DNA of 64,000 nucleotides from Brevibacillus reuszeri (GCF_002897295.1 NZ_BEXF01000002.1:310001-374000), one strand, 5' to 3'. Positions 35,160 through 43,990 are shown, numbered from the stretch's first letter. The notes: generated from the sequence alone by a model not told the origin. Numbers and translations: made by a program.

Positions 35160-36809
35160 ATGCTGCAAAGCCGTGAAGCAATCATAAAATTAACCGATGA
35201 CCTAGTACAAATAGAAAGCGTAGTCAACACAACGGGTGAAATCGATGCTGCCACTCATCTTTACGAGCACCTGAAATCGTTCCCGTATTTTCGGCAAAAT
35301 CCCGAACAATTGATCATCTCCCGGACCATAAATGACGAGGTAGAACGCTACAATGTGCTTGCATTCGTCAAAGGCACGAAGCGACCTAGCGGAAAAACTG
35401 TCATTCTGATGGGCCACACCGATACAGTGGGCATCGAGGATTACAATCACTTAAAGGATAAAGCCTGCTATCCTTCCTCCCTGATGGAAGCGCTGAAAGA
35501 AGAACCGCTGCCTGACTTGGTCAAACAACAGCTAGATTCTGGTGACTGGCATTTTGGCCGCGGTGTGCTCGATATGAAAAGCGGCGTAGCCAGCCACGTC
35601 TTTTTGTTGCAGTACTATTCCGAGCACCCGGAAGAGCTGGCGGGCAATTTGCTGCTTCTGGCCGAGTGCGACGAGGAGGACAGCTCGCACGGCGTTCTCT
35701 CTTCCTTGAAGGATTTGAAAAAATGGCGGGAGGAGCACGGCTTTGAATACATTGCGCTCATTAACTCTGACTTCGTTGCGCCGCGTTACGATGGTGACCC
35801 GAATCGCTATATTTACAAAGGAACCGTGGGCAAGCTGCTACCATCCTTTTATATCACCGGCTACGAAACACATGCAGGCTCTGCCTTCGAGGGTCTTGAC
35901 CCCAACTTTATCGCTGCTGAGCTGACCCGCCAAATCAGCTACAATCCTGATTTATGTGACGAAGCATATGGGGAGACGCCTGTTCCGCCCGTTTCCTTGA
36001 AGCAGACCGATTTTAAACCGACCTACACGATCCAAACAGCCTTGTCTGCCTATGTTTACTACAATTTTTTCATTCATACATGGTCGCCGAAGCAGGTCCT
36101 CGGCATGTTGAAGGAACAGGCTGAGATCGCTTTTGAAAACGCCCTGACGCTGCTGCGTGACCGTCATCGCCGCTTCTGCGAAAAGAGCGGTCAAGCCTGG
36201 ACTCCGCTCCCTTGGAAGACACGCGTTTTGATTTACGAGGACATGAAAAAAGAGCTGGTCGCAGAGCATGGCGATGCCTTCCTCTCGCACATGAAGCAGT
36301 TTAAAGAGCAGCTTTTGCAAGACAAGAGTCTGGATGTGCGGATGTTCTCTGGCCGTGTCGTCGAAGAAGAAGTGAAGTGGATGAAGGACAGAAGCCCGGC
36401 CATTATTCTGTTCTATTCCTCACTCTATTCGCCTCGTATCGAGCTTGTGGGCAAGGATGAGCGTGAGCAAAACCTGATTGCCGCGCTGGAGGAGGCAGTG
36501 GAGAGCGTTCAGCCACACTATCCGCATCCGATCGTGACTCGCAATTTCTTCCCGTACGTCTGTGACATGAGCTGTGTAGCCCTGTCTGACGATGAGGAGG
36601 GGATTCTGGCCATCGAGGAAAATAATCCGAGCTGGGGCAGCAAGCATTATGTAGAGTATCAGGATATCCGCGACATCAATGTGCCGTGCATCAACATCGG
36701 CCCCTACGGATACGATGCGCATAACCGCTTTGAACGAATGGAGATTGCCTATTCCACAGAAGTCGTCCCCTCTGTGACTGACGAAGTCATCAAACGACTA
36801 TTGAAATAA
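35160..36809 (+). CDS. M20-family peptidase, RocB-like
   Basis: 549 residues from the ATG at 35160 (MLQSREAIIKL), near the length of Bacillus RocB (about 566). Metal-site features of M20 enzymes are visible: MGHTDTVG, GRGVLDMKSG, AECDEEDSS and a later GYETHAGSAFEGLDP. RocB is encoded with arginine-utilisation genes, but its exact reaction is not settled. In this operon it probably hydrolyses an N-acyl or peptide derivative before or after the GcvP-like step. It is the last gene of the operon and is followed by a strong terminator. Confidence 0.82.
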   Translation: MLQSREAIIKLTDDLVQIESVVNTTGEIDAATHLYEHLKSFPYFRQNPEQLIISRTINDEVERYNVLAFVKGTKRPSGKTVILMGHTDTVGIEDYNHLKDKACYPSSLMEALKEEPLPDLVKQQLDSGDWHFGRGVLDMKSGVASHVFLLQYYSEHPEELAGNLLLLAECDEEDSSHGVLSSLKDLKKWREEHGFEYIALINSDFVAPRYDGDPNRYIYKGTVGKLLPSFYITGYETHAGSAFEGLDPNFIAAELTRQISYNPDLCDEAYGETPVPPVSLKQTDFKPTYTIQTALSAYVYYNFFIHTWSPKQVLGMLKEQAEIAFENALTLLRDRHRRFCEKSGQAWTPLPWKTRVLIYEDMKKELVAEHGDAFLSHMKQFKEQLLQDKSLDVRMFSGRVVEEEVKWMKDRSPAIILFYSSLYSPRIELVGKDEREQNLIAALEEAVESVQPHYPHPIVTRNFFPYVCDMSCVALSDDEEGILAIEENNPSWGSKHYVEYQDIRDINVPCINIGPYGYDAHNRFERMEIAYSTEVVPSVTDEVIKRLLK

Positions 36810-36816
36810 AGCAAAT

Positions 36817-36855
36817 ACGCCAGTACCTTTCCTTTCAGGTGCTGGCGTTCTTTTT
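36817..36855 (+). terminator. Terminator of the SDR/GcvP-like operon
   Basis: Stem ACGCCAGTACCT (36817-36828) with AGGTGCTGGCGT (36837-36848), then TCTTTTTC. Confidence 0.85.
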
Positions 36856-36870
36856 CGTACTCTATCATTC

Positions 36871-36900
36871 GCATAGGCGCTTGGCATGGGGTACATATTA
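36871..36900 (+). promoter_or_regulatory. Forespore (sigma-G/F) type promoter of sspH
   Basis: GCATA (36871-36875), 18-bp spacer, CATATTA (36894-36900). This matches the GnATR / CAnnnTA pattern of forespore sigma factors, as expected for a SASP gene. Confidence 0.65.
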
Positions 36901-36933
36901 TAGCCGTTATCCATTTCACAGGAGGTCTCTCAA

Positions 36934-37116
36934 ATGACAAATGAACGTGCGAAAGAAATTGCTGCTTCCCCTGTCATGGCAAATGTAACGTGCAACGGCT
37001 TGCCCATCTATATTCAGCATGTGGATGAAACAACGGATATGGCAAGAATCTATCCGATCGGCGAACCTGAAAACGAACAAGATGTCCCTGTAAACAGTTT
37101 GAAGGAGCATCATTGA
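36934..37116 (+). CDS. sspH: H-type small acid-soluble spore protein
   Basis: 60 residues, the normal size. The family pattern is RAKEIAASPVMANVTCNGLP, IYIQHVDE and ARIYP. It is a minor SASP packed into the spore core during sporulation. The ATG at 36934 has AGGAGG upstream. It is monocistronic, between a forespore-type promoter and its own terminator. The gene supports an endospore-forming host. Confidence 0.92.
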   Translation: MTNERAKEIAASPVMANVTCNGLPIYIQHVDETTDMARIYPIGEPENEQDVPVNSLKEHH

Positions 37117-37156
37117 TTTTCTTGCAGGAGCCTCTCATACTGCTTTCCCAACAAGA

Positions 37157-37193
37157 AAAGGCATGGACTCGTAATCCATGCCTTTCGCTTTTT
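37157..37193. terminator. Terminator of sspH
   Basis: Stem AAAGGCATGGA (37157-37167) with TCCATGCCTTT (37175-37185), followed by CGCTTTTTT. Confidence 0.8.
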
Positions 37194-37224
37194 TCCAGCC
37201 CACCGGCTTCAACTAGTCAGCTGA

Positions 37225-37881
37225 TTAAAACTGGTTAGGAAATTGCTTGATAATCCCCTCAGTCAAGGCATCCGCCAGCGTGATGATATGGTCCTCGCCT
37301 CTATCAAAAGCAGCGATATCCGCATCCCAATCCTTTTTCACCCTCGCTTGAACCATTTCTGTAAGCAATTCGAGATGCTTGTTCATAAGATCTTTTAATT
37401 CCTGTTCTGTCCAATTCGGGTTTGCACTGCTCAAAAATTTGGCGATATCATCAGCATTTTTGTACCACTCGGCATTGTATTTTTTGAGATCGGCTTGCTT
37501 GTTCTTTTTCGTAGCGTCTACAACTTTGCCTGCAATGAGAATATGTTCTTTTAATAAAGCAGTCAGCTTATTACCTGCTTCTTCGCCATAATAAGGCTTG
37601 ATTACATTGCCAATATCCTCTTGGTTTTTCAAAAGCCTCGCGAGTACCTTGTCTTGGTCCTTCAGCCCTGCCAAGGCGCTTACGACATAAGCCCTTGTCC
37701 AAATCATATGATCGATCCATACTCTTCGCATATCACCCTGGAGCTTGACTTCCTTTGGTTTAATGCCTTGTTGCTGCTGCGGCGGGTCCCCGCTACCTTC
37801 CTTCGCTTGCACAGCTAGAGGTGAACCCAGCAATGCCAGACACATTACGATCAAAACGGTCTTCATGAACTTTCCTGTCAT
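37225..37881 (-). CDS. Secreted helical protein of unknown function
   Basis: 218 residues from the ATG at 37881 (MTGKFMKTVLIVMCL), with AAAGGAG nine bases upstream. A signal peptide with probable cleavage after VQA is followed by a Gln/Pro-rich linker and an all-helical body. The body seems to contain two related halves: WIDHMIWTRAYVVSALAG... then ...ADALTEGIIKQFPNQF, with a central KYNAEWYKNADDIAKFLSSANPNW. Similar proteins are widespread in Bacillales, but I know no assigned function. It is divergent from the MarR gene, 163 bp away. Confidence 0.7.
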   Translation of the reverse strand: MTGKFMKTVLIVMCLALLGSPLAVQAKEGSGDPPQQQQGIKPKEVKLQGDMRRVWIDHMIWTRAYVVSALAGLKDQDKVLARLLKNQEDIGNVIKPYYGEEAGNKLTALLKEHILIAGKVVDATKKNKQADLKKYNAEWYKNADDIAKFLSSANPNWTEQELKDLMNKHLELLTEMVQARVKKDWDADIAAFDRGEDHIITLADALTEGIIKQFPNQF

Positions 37882-37969
37882 CGTATCCTTCTCCTTTATA
37901 TGCTTTGCAGATCCCGTTGTTATTTTGGGCAAATTTGCTGCTTTCATTCTTCATCGCCTTCCTGTCAAA

Positions 37970-38012
37970 TTGACACGTCTGATCAGCATCCGTATAGTTG
38001 TCTTATCAACAG
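37970..38012 (+). promoter_or_regulatory. Sigma-A promoter and operator of the MarR gene
   Basis: TTGACA (37970-37975), 17-bp spacer, TATAGT (37993-37998). AGTTG-N6-CAACAG at 37996-38012 overlaps the -10 element and matches the operators in front of the downstream MFS gene, indicating autoregulation. Confidence 0.75.
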
Positions 38013-38044
38013 TTGCTCTGCAAACGTAAAAAGGAGGCTTATCG

Positions 38045-38470
38045 TTGAAAATACATGAGTACATTGGTGTTATCGTTAAACGAACAGATTTAAAGCTGAA
38101 CAGCTACTATCAAAAAGTAGTGAATCCCTTCAACATCACCATTGATCAGTGGATGATTCTCGTCGTCCTGTGGGATGAAGAAGGGCTGACTCAAAACGAG
38201 CTGGCTGAGCGCACTTTTAAAGATAAAACAAACATTGCTCGAATGCTTTTTACGATGGAGGAGCGAGGGTTTATTCATCGGGTGACAGACAAAAAGGATC
38301 GACGCTCACTGCATGTCTACCTGACAGAAAAAGGACGGCAATTAAAAGATGAGGTTCTCCCCCCTTCCATTGAAGCCTACGAGAAAACAATCGCCGGCTT
38401 GACTGAAGAAGAGGTCAAGCAGTTTCGAAAAACTCTCAATATCATTTATGAGAACGTGAAAAATTTATAA
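38045..38470 (+). CDS. MarR-family transcriptional regulator
   Basis: 141 residues; the TTG start at 38045 has AAAAGGAGG upstream. The winged helix (LTQNELAERTFKDKTNIARMLFTMEERGFI, then the wing RVTDKKDRRSLHVYLTEKG) is typical. It is probably a repressor of itself and of the MFS exporter 150 bp downstream, since the same AGTTG-N6-CAAC motif occurs before both genes. The inducer is unknown. Confidence 0.9.
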   Translation: MKIHEYIGVIVKRTDLKLNSYYQKVVNPFNITIDQWMILVVLWDEEGLTQNELAERTFKDKTNIARMLFTMEERGFIHRVTDKKDRRSLHVYLTEKGRQLKDEVLPPSIEAYEKTIAGLTEEEVKQFRKTLNIIYENVKNL

Positions 38471-38480
38471 ATCCAAAGTA

Positions 38481-38508
38481 TTGTACAGGAGCATTTTTTC
38501 TGTATAAT
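38481..38508 (+). promoter_or_regulatory. Sigma-A promoter of the MFS gene
   Basis: TTGTAC (38481-38486), 16-bp spacer, TATAAT (38503-38508), immediately before the MarR operator repeats. Confidence 0.7.
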
Positions 38509-38509
38509 T

Positions 38510-38600
38510 AGTTGTTGTAGCAACAGTAATAACAGCAACTAAATAATATGTTTTCTTTTTTGCCTATTTAGTTGCTGCAACAACTGTTAAAACAACAACT
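38510..38600 (+). repeat. Two 31-bp direct repeats, MarR operators
   Basis: Copies at 38510-38540 and 38570-38600 agree at 24 of 31 positions and are 60 bp apart start to start. Each has the core AGTTG-N6-CAAC(A/T)G and ends AAC(A/G)(A/G)CAACT-like. The first abuts the -10 element. Confidence 0.8.
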
Positions 38601-38620
38601 TTTTTTGAAAGGAGCGTCGT

Positions 38621-40018
38621 ATGATGAGCAAGGAAAGTATTTGGAGTACTCATTACCGTGCTTTGACGATCGGTATTATTCTTGTCGTCACTGCTACGGC
38701 TTTCGAAGGTTTGGCTGTCACAACCATTGCACCTGGCCTCTCTAGAGAGTTACAGGGGGAAAACCTGTACGGCTGGATATTTAGCGTTTATTTGTTAGCC
38801 CAGCTTATTGGAACAGTCATTACAGGGCAACTGGTCGATAAAAAAGGGCCAGCTCAGCCTTTTATCACGATGATTGTGCTTTTTGCTTTGGGGATTGTGG
38901 TTGCCGCTATTGCACCAAACATGCCGATATTATTGCTTGGTCGTATGATGCAAGGATTCGGAGCAGGGGCTTTGGTCAACTGCGTGTATACGATGATTAC
39001 CCTGCGTTACCCTGACTCTCTCCGCACTCAAATTCTTGCCGTCTTTTCCAGTGCGTACATTCTCCCGGGACTATTTGGACCCTATATTGCTGGAGTCATC
39101 TCAGAACAATTGTCGTGGAGATATGTTTTCTGGTTGATCCTCCCTTTCATCGCCCTTTCTGCAATCCTAACTACCCCTGCTTTTCGAGGCTTGAAACCAA
39201 ATGCACATGCAGGAAACAACAACAACCGGCTGTTCCTCCCCTTCTTCTTGGCTTTGGGAACGGGTATCTTCCTGTTTGGACTCGGCAAAATGCCTACCGT
39301 TTATGGCATCGTCCTGTCTGTCGCTGGCCTAGTTACCCTGATCATCCCGTTGTATAGGCTGATGCCCAAGGGAACACTCGTCGCTCGTGTGGGCCTGCCA
39401 GCCATCATTGCTTCGCGCGGTTTGTTTGTATCTGCTTATTACGGCACGCAAACGTATTTAGTTCTTGGACTGACAACTGTTTTAGAAATGTCGGCCGACA
39501 AAGCTGGCTTGGCCGTTGCCTCTGCCGCAATCAGTTGGTCACTGGCCGCCAACGTCCAGGCAAAATGGGATGCAGCGGACCTCGGAGTAGGTCGAAAAAA
39601 ACGAGTAGTCACCGGTCTTTTCATCATGCTCATAGGCGTTGCGTTCTCTGTACCACTGACGTTTGTTCCAAATGATCTTTTCGGCGTCACACTCGCTATT
39701 TTCAGCCAGATTATTATGGGCTTTGGGATCGGCTTAGCTCACCCGACTAGCGGTGCTATCGCGTTTTCTCTGGCAAAGCCGGGCGAGGAGGGCAAGGTTT
39801 CTGCAGAAATTTCTGTAGCTGATACCTTCACTCCGGCGATTGGCATTGGACTTGGAGGGGCGATCATCACTGTCATGACAGCCATTGGCTTTTCTCTTTC
39901 ACTGGGCATTACGGTTTCTTTGCTTCTTCAGGTTTTGACCGTCATGATCGGCCTGGCTGCTGCTACCAAACTGGCTGCACAACCAATACAACAATCAGAA
40001 GAAAGGACACCTTCTTAG
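38621..40018 (+). CDS. MFS transporter, probable multidrug exporter
   Basis: 465 residues with about 12-14 membrane helices. Motif A-like GQLVDKKGP, motif C-like region (AYILPGLFGPYIAGV) and RMMQGFGAGALVN place it among drug:H+ antiporters. The ATG at 38621 (or the next at 38624) has AAAGGAG upstream. It is preceded by two MarR operators and is probably induced by a toxic compound sensed by the MarR protein. Confidence 0.87.
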   Translation: MMSKESIWSTHYRALTIGIILVVTATAFEGLAVTTIAPGLSRELQGENLYGWIFSVYLLAQLIGTVITGQLVDKKGPAQPFITMIVLFALGIVVAAIAPNMPILLLGRMMQGFGAGALVNCVYTMITLRYPDSLRTQILAVFSSAYILPGLFGPYIAGVISEQLSWRYVFWLILPFIALSAILTTPAFRGLKPNAHAGNNNNRLFLPFFLALGTGIFLFGLGKMPTVYGIVLSVAGLVTLIIPLYRLMPKGTLVARVGLPAIIASRGLFVSAYYGTQTYLVLGLTTVLEMSADKAGLAVASAAISWSLAANVQAKWDAADLGVGRKKRVVTGLFIMLIGVAFSVPLTFVPNDLFGVTLAIFSQIIMGFGIGLAHPTSGAIAFSLAKPGEEGKVSAEISVADTFTPAIGIGLGGAIITVMTAIGFSLSLGITVSLLLQVLTVMIGLAAATKLAAQPIQQSEERTPS

Positions 40019-40027
40019 GTGTCCTTA
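40002..40027. terminator. Hairpin between convergent MFS and AraC genes
   Basis: AAAGGACACC (40002-40011) pairs with GGTGTCCTT (40018-40026); the MFS stop codon lies in the loop. The T runs are weak, so termination may be partial. Confidence 0.5.
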
Positions 40028-40035
40028 GATGTCCT

Positions 40036-40839
40036 TTACCTGCTTTTGACGCGATACTGCTCGGGCGTCGCACCGACCTGCTTAGCGAATATTCGAAAAA
40101 ATTGACTCGGACTGGAAAACCCCAAGGCGAAGCTGATATCCGTTACCGTTGTTGCAGAGCGCAGCAAAAGCTCCTTTGCTTTCCCAATCCGCAAGAGCAG
40201 CACGTACTGGTAGGGTGTTTGGCCTGTAGCAGATTTAAAAGAACGGATAAAATGAAACCTGCTTTGTTTAGCTAGTGATGCTAACAGATCGATGCTCATC
40301 TGCTCCGTATAGTGGGCATGGATATACTCCAAAACTCGTGTCAGATGAGAATCTGTGCCTATCTCTAACCGCGGAGCGATATCGCTAGCTCTGCCGCCTT
40401 GAAACAGCTGTTGCAAATAGGCAAGAACCTGCATTTCTATTTCTTCTACTGCCAGCTTCTCCGTATGGTCCAGGGCGAGCATGCCTGTTGTCCACTGGCG
40501 AAACAGCATGGTCCATGCTACCGCATCGAATGATTGCCGAGATGCAGGATCAAACCTTTTATCCTGATACTGATCATGCATGCACTGATCCTTTACCCGG
40601 ATGATAATCACACTGGCATCATGCCCTATATGAAAGGAATGCCTGTCTCGGGGATGCAGAATCAAGCCCTCGCCCGCAGGCAGCTTCACCGCTTTGTTCT
40701 CATGGGTAAAAAAACACGTCCCTTGCACAGGAATGGTCACCTGGTATTGCTCATCATGTTCATGGGGCGTGTTTTCAAATGTACTCTCAATTTTGTGCAA
40801 TTCCAGTTGTGGCAGAACGATTTTCATGTGCATCGGCAT
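40036..40839 (-). CDS. AraC-family transcriptional regulator
   Basis: 267 residues. An N-terminal cupin-like sensor (HEHDEQYQVTIPVQG, LHPRDRHSF) is followed by a C-terminal double HTH (about 165-265; IDLLASLAKQSRFHFIRSFKSATGQTPYQY and ISFALGFSSPSQFFRIFAKQVG). It is divergent from the Fsr-like MFS gene, 116 bp away, and probably controls it. Three in-frame ATG codons lie close together at the start; 40839 is used but 40833 or 40827 is possible. Confidence 0.87.
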   Translation of the reverse strand: MPMHMKIVLPQLELHKIESTFENTPHEHDEQYQVTIPVQGTCFFTHENKAVKLPAGEGLILHPRDRHSFHIGHDASVIIIRVKDQCMHDQYQDKRFDPASRQSFDAVAWTMLFRQWTTGMLALDHTEKLAVEEIEMQVLAYLQQLFQGGRASDIAPRLEIGTDSHLTRVLEYIHAHYTEQMSIDLLASLAKQSRFHFIRSFKSATGQTPYQYVLLLRIGKAKELLLRSATTVTDISFALGFSSPSQFFRIFAKQVGATPEQYRVKSR

Positions 40840-40955
40840 TCACCCAGTCCCATTATAGCAAAAATTGCTCACCATCTACGCAAGATTTAAGACGACTTCA
40901 CTGTCCTTTCTCCATTAGCATGAGATGAAAATAAATAGAGAAGGAAGTGGAGAGT

Positions 40956-42203
40956 TTGTCACAGAGTCATGCTACAGACACCACCCAAAACACTTCGCTG
41001 GTCATCCTGCTTGGTGTAAGTGTGGCACATTTGCTCAATGATGCGATGCAGTCAGTCGTGCCAGCCGTTTTTCCGCTGTTTCAGCAAAAGATGCAGCTCA
41101 GCTTCGTGGAAATTGGCTGGGTCGCCTTTACGCTGAATATCACTGCGTCGATTTTGCAGCCGCTCATCGGATACTACACAGACCGCCGTCCGATGCCGCT
41201 TCTATTGCCGATGGGGATGCTTTTTACGCTACTTGGCATGCTGGGTTTAGCTCTATCGCCTTCACTCGCTTTTCTCCTGCTGTCAGCAGCCCTGATCGGG
41301 GTCGGTTCCTCCGTCCTACATCCAGAATCGTCGCGCGTCGCCCATATGGCGATGAAGCACCGCAGAGGCTTTGCCCAGTCCGTCTTTCAAGTGGGTGGAA
41401 ATACCGGTCAAGCTTTGGCTCCACTCATGGTAGCGTTCATTATTAGTCCGCAGGGGCAAATGGGCTTTCTCTGGTTTATTCTGCTTGCCGTCATCGGAAT
41501 CGTACTGCAATCCTTTATTAGTCAGTGGTATCGCCGTCATGTTCGTCCAAAGAATAGACCTCGTCCGGGGTCTCAAGCCACCGCTATTCGCGAAAATCGG
41601 TTCAGTAACGGCTTTATTGTGTATGTCATGGGCATTCTCATCCTCATGCTGTTTTCCAAATTCGTCTATTTGGCGAGCATGACAGGCTACTACTCCTTTT
41701 ACTACATGGAAAAATTTCAGCTGCCATTGGAAAATGCTCAAATGTGCCTCTTTGCCCTGCAATTCGCTGGTATGCTCGGCACCTTTTTAGGTGGTCCGTT
41801 AGCTGACCGCTTTGGTCGTCAAAAGATCATATGGTTTTCCATTCTCGGAACAGCCCCATTCTCCTTACTCCTGCCCTATATGGGGCCAACCGGGTCCATA
41901 CTCATCTGCGTCGCGATCGGGTTAATCCTGATGTCCGGCTTCTCCGTCATCATCGTGTATGCCCAAGAGATGCTTCCAGGTCATGTAGGTACGGTCGCCG
42001 GACTGTTTTTCGGCCTATCGTTTGGCCTCGCTGGACTAGGATCAGTCGTAATGGGGATGTTGATGGACAGCTACGGCATCCAGATGATGGTTCAGGTATG
42101 CGCATATTTGCCTTTGCTCGGGCTTTTTGCACTGCTGTTGCCCAAAGACTCTGTCATTATGGGCACTCCGAAAAGAAAGTTCGGGGTGGAAGCAAAAGCG
42201 TAG
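40956..42203 (+). CDS. MFS transporter, fosmidomycin-resistance (Fsr)-like
   Basis: 415 residues with 12 predicted helices. SVAHLLNDAMQSVVPAVFPLF, GSSVLHPESSRVAHMA and FQVGGNTGQALAPL are characteristic of the Fsr branch. It probably exports a small toxic compound. The start is uncertain: TTG at 40956 fits AAGGA spacing, while GTG at 40947 is nearer the ribosome site. It is divergent from the AraC gene. Confidence 0.87.
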   Translation: MSQSHATDTTQNTSLVILLGVSVAHLLNDAMQSVVPAVFPLFQQKMQLSFVEIGWVAFTLNITASILQPLIGYYTDRRPMPLLLPMGMLFTLLGMLGLALSPSLAFLLLSAALIGVGSSVLHPESSRVAHMAMKHRRGFAQSVFQVGGNTGQALAPLMVAFIISPQGQMGFLWFILLAVIGIVLQSFISQWYRRHVRPKNRPRPGSQATAIRENRFSNGFIVYVMGILILMLFSKFVYLASMTGYYSFYYMEKFQLPLENAQMCLFALQFAGMLGTFLGGPLADRFGRQKIIWFSILGTAPFSLLLPYMGPTGSILICVAIGLILMSGFSVIIVYAQEMLPGHVGTVAGLFFGLSFGLAGLGSVVMGMLMDSYGIQMMVQVCAYLPLLGLFALLLPKDSVIMGTPKRKFGVEAKA

Positions 42204-42228
42204 AGGATACGGTTATCTTATTGCGTGC

Positions 42229-42256
42229 AAAAAGGACACCCTCAGCAGGTGTCCTT
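42229..42256. terminator. Bidirectional terminator
   Basis: AAGGACACC (42232-42240) with GGTGTCCTT (42248-42256), between the convergent Fsr-like and nucleotidase genes. Confidence 0.75.
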
Positions 42257-42266
42257 GCCCTTCTTC

Positions 42267-43862
42267 TCACTTATCCTCTTGTCCCTTTACTACCTCCCAA
42301 TTCCCGTTCACCGTAGCTTCTACGACCTTTTTCTCCAAAATATAAGTGGCAAGCAGCTCCGATACATCAGTCGCAATTTCCTTGACGACGGGCTTCTTTT
42401 GAAACATGGTGTAATTGCCTCCCCCGCCTGCACGGTAATTATTCATGACCACATCGTAGTCCGCTTCCATATCCAAAGGCGCTCCGTTTCTCGTCAATCT
42501 AACCACGCGCTGTCCGATCGGGCGCGCCACATCGATCAGGTACTCGATTCCTTCCCACATATCATAGTTATAGTGCTGCGGCTTTGGCAGTAAAAAGGCA
42601 GGACTGACGACGATCTCACCTTTATCGTCCACTTCAAAATACTCGGCCCCCTGCTCCAGTGCTGCCCGTATGTCTTTTCCTTTTATCCGTAGTACTACAA
42701 GTGTGTTTGGATAAATGTAGTTGCTCACAATATCACGCATCGTGACGTTCTCAGGAAAACCGGCAGACGTATTGTCAAACAGCGCTGTGTTTGATATCGA
42801 TGCTCCGGAAATCTCCATTTGCACATGATTGATAAATTCCACGAAAGCATGATCCTTTAACCGTACGGCCATCGGGTCTGTGATTCGCATATCTCCTGTA
42901 AATCTCCCGATCGGTTGATCCAGCCAGCGCTGCGTTCGCTCTTCGTATGGTGCCGCCATCTCCAGAATTGAAGTATCTGCCTCTACTCCCTCTACCGACA
43001 ACAAGCGTGCATCACCCCCGATGACTTTCCATCCTGCATCTTCCTGCTGAAGCGAGAGCTGTACTTTTCCAAGCACTCTGCCCTCATTGCCTGGCTGCAC
43101 CACACATACCCCGTTCACCCTCGATACGATCGTCCGATGCTGATGACCAGTTAGTAGGACATCGATGCCGGATACTTCTGTACACAGCTCATAGCCCTGA
43201 TTCTCTTTCGTCAATACTTCCGTCGGCTCTCCTGTTTCCGGGTCTCTTTCCAATCCGCCATGGTAAGCGACGATTACGACGTCTGCCTTTTCCTCTTCTC
43301 GCATCACTCGAACCCATTTTCGAGCTGTCTCCACGGGATCATGAAAATGAATACCCGCGATATTTTCTGGCTGCTCCCAGTTCGGTATATAGGGTGTGGT
43401 CAAGCCAAGAACCCCTACTATTAGCCCGCTCTCAAACGTTTTGATCATGTATGGTTTCCCGAAAAAAGGATCTCCCGCTGCATTGGTCAGATTGGCACTT
43501 AACCAGGGAAAATGACTTTCTCCGATCGCTTTATGTAAAAAAGGCAGGCCGTAATTAAACTCGTGATTGCCGATGATCGCTGCATCGTAGGAGAGCTCAT
43601 TTAAGCATAGGACCATGGGATTTGCAGCCGTATGATGCAGGCGAGCATGGTGATACGCCAGTGGCGTTCCCTGGATCAAGTCGCCATTATCTATAACGAG
43701 CAGGTGCTCCGCCTGCTCTCGCTGCGCTTTGATCAACGTAGCGATTTTGGCAAATCCCACATCCCTCGGTTCATTCGCAGCATATGAAAGAGGATATATG
43801 CTTCCGTGCAGGTCGCTTGTTTGCAAAATCGTTAACGCACACTTGGTTGAAGCTGTTTCCAT
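42267..43862 (-). CDS. 5'-nucleotidase/2',3'-cyclic phosphodiesterase family metallophosphatase
   Basis: 531 residues from the ATG at 43862 (METASTKCALTIL), with TAGGAG upstream. The calcineurin-like part has the dimetal motifs TSDLHGS, DNGDLIQGT, GNHEFNYG, AYHGG and GHQHR. The C-terminal 5'-nucleotidase domain includes NYIYPNTLVVLRIKG and MNNYRAGGGGNY. Unlike secreted YfkN-type enzymes it has no signal peptide, so it should act in the cytosol, probably on nucleotides or UDP-sugars. It lies beside a Pho-type phnD gene, which may reflect a shared role in phosphate supply. Confidence 0.85.
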   Translation of the reverse strand: METASTKCALTILQTSDLHGSIYPLSYAANEPRDVGFAKIATLIKAQREQAEHLLVIDNGDLIQGTPLAYHHARLHHTAANPMVLCLNELSYDAAIIGNHEFNYGLPFLHKAIGESHFPWLSANLTNAAGDPFFGKPYMIKTFESGLIVGVLGLTTPYIPNWEQPENIAGIHFHDPVETARKWVRVMREEEKADVVIVAYHGGLERDPETGEPTEVLTKENQGYELCTEVSGIDVLLTGHQHRTIVSRVNGVCVVQPGNEGRVLGKVQLSLQQEDAGWKVIGGDARLLSVEGVEADTSILEMAAPYEERTQRWLDQPIGRFTGDMRITDPMAVRLKDHAFVEFINHVQMEISGASISNTALFDNTSAGFPENVTMRDIVSNYIYPNTLVVLRIKGKDIRAALEQGAEYFEVDDKGEIVVSPAFLLPKPQHYNYDMWEGIEYLIDVARPIGQRVVRLTRNGAPLDMEADYDVVMNNYRAGGGGNYTMFQKKPVVKEIATDVSELLATYILEKKVVEATVNGNWEVVKGQEDK

Positions 43863-43940
43863 GCGATTCACTCCTACCTCATCGGATTGTTTCAAAGATT
43901 CATTCCTATCATAGCGAATTCATACTTAGAGAGAACAATA

Positions 43941-43990
43941 TTCACACGATATTAACAGTAGCTTGACAATGATTTGTTATATTTTTACAT
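43941..43990 (+). promoter_or_regulatory. PhoP-box array upstream of phnD
   Basis: Five TT(A/G/C)ACA-like hexamers in 11-bp phase: TTCACA (43941), TTAACA (43952), TTGACA (43963), TTGTTA (43974), TTACAT (43985), each separated by 5 bp. This is the direct-repeat layout bound by PhoP in Bacillus and predicts induction by phosphate starvation. Confidence 0.75.

Noticed and set aside
40002..42256. Repeated AAGGACACC/GGTGTCCTT hairpins as a mobile repeat
   Set aside because: Only the stems match; both sit at gene ends and are explained as terminators.
43489..43506. TTGGCACTTAACC, sigma-54-like
   Set aside because: It is inside the nucleotidase coding sequence and lacks the GC element at the right spacing.
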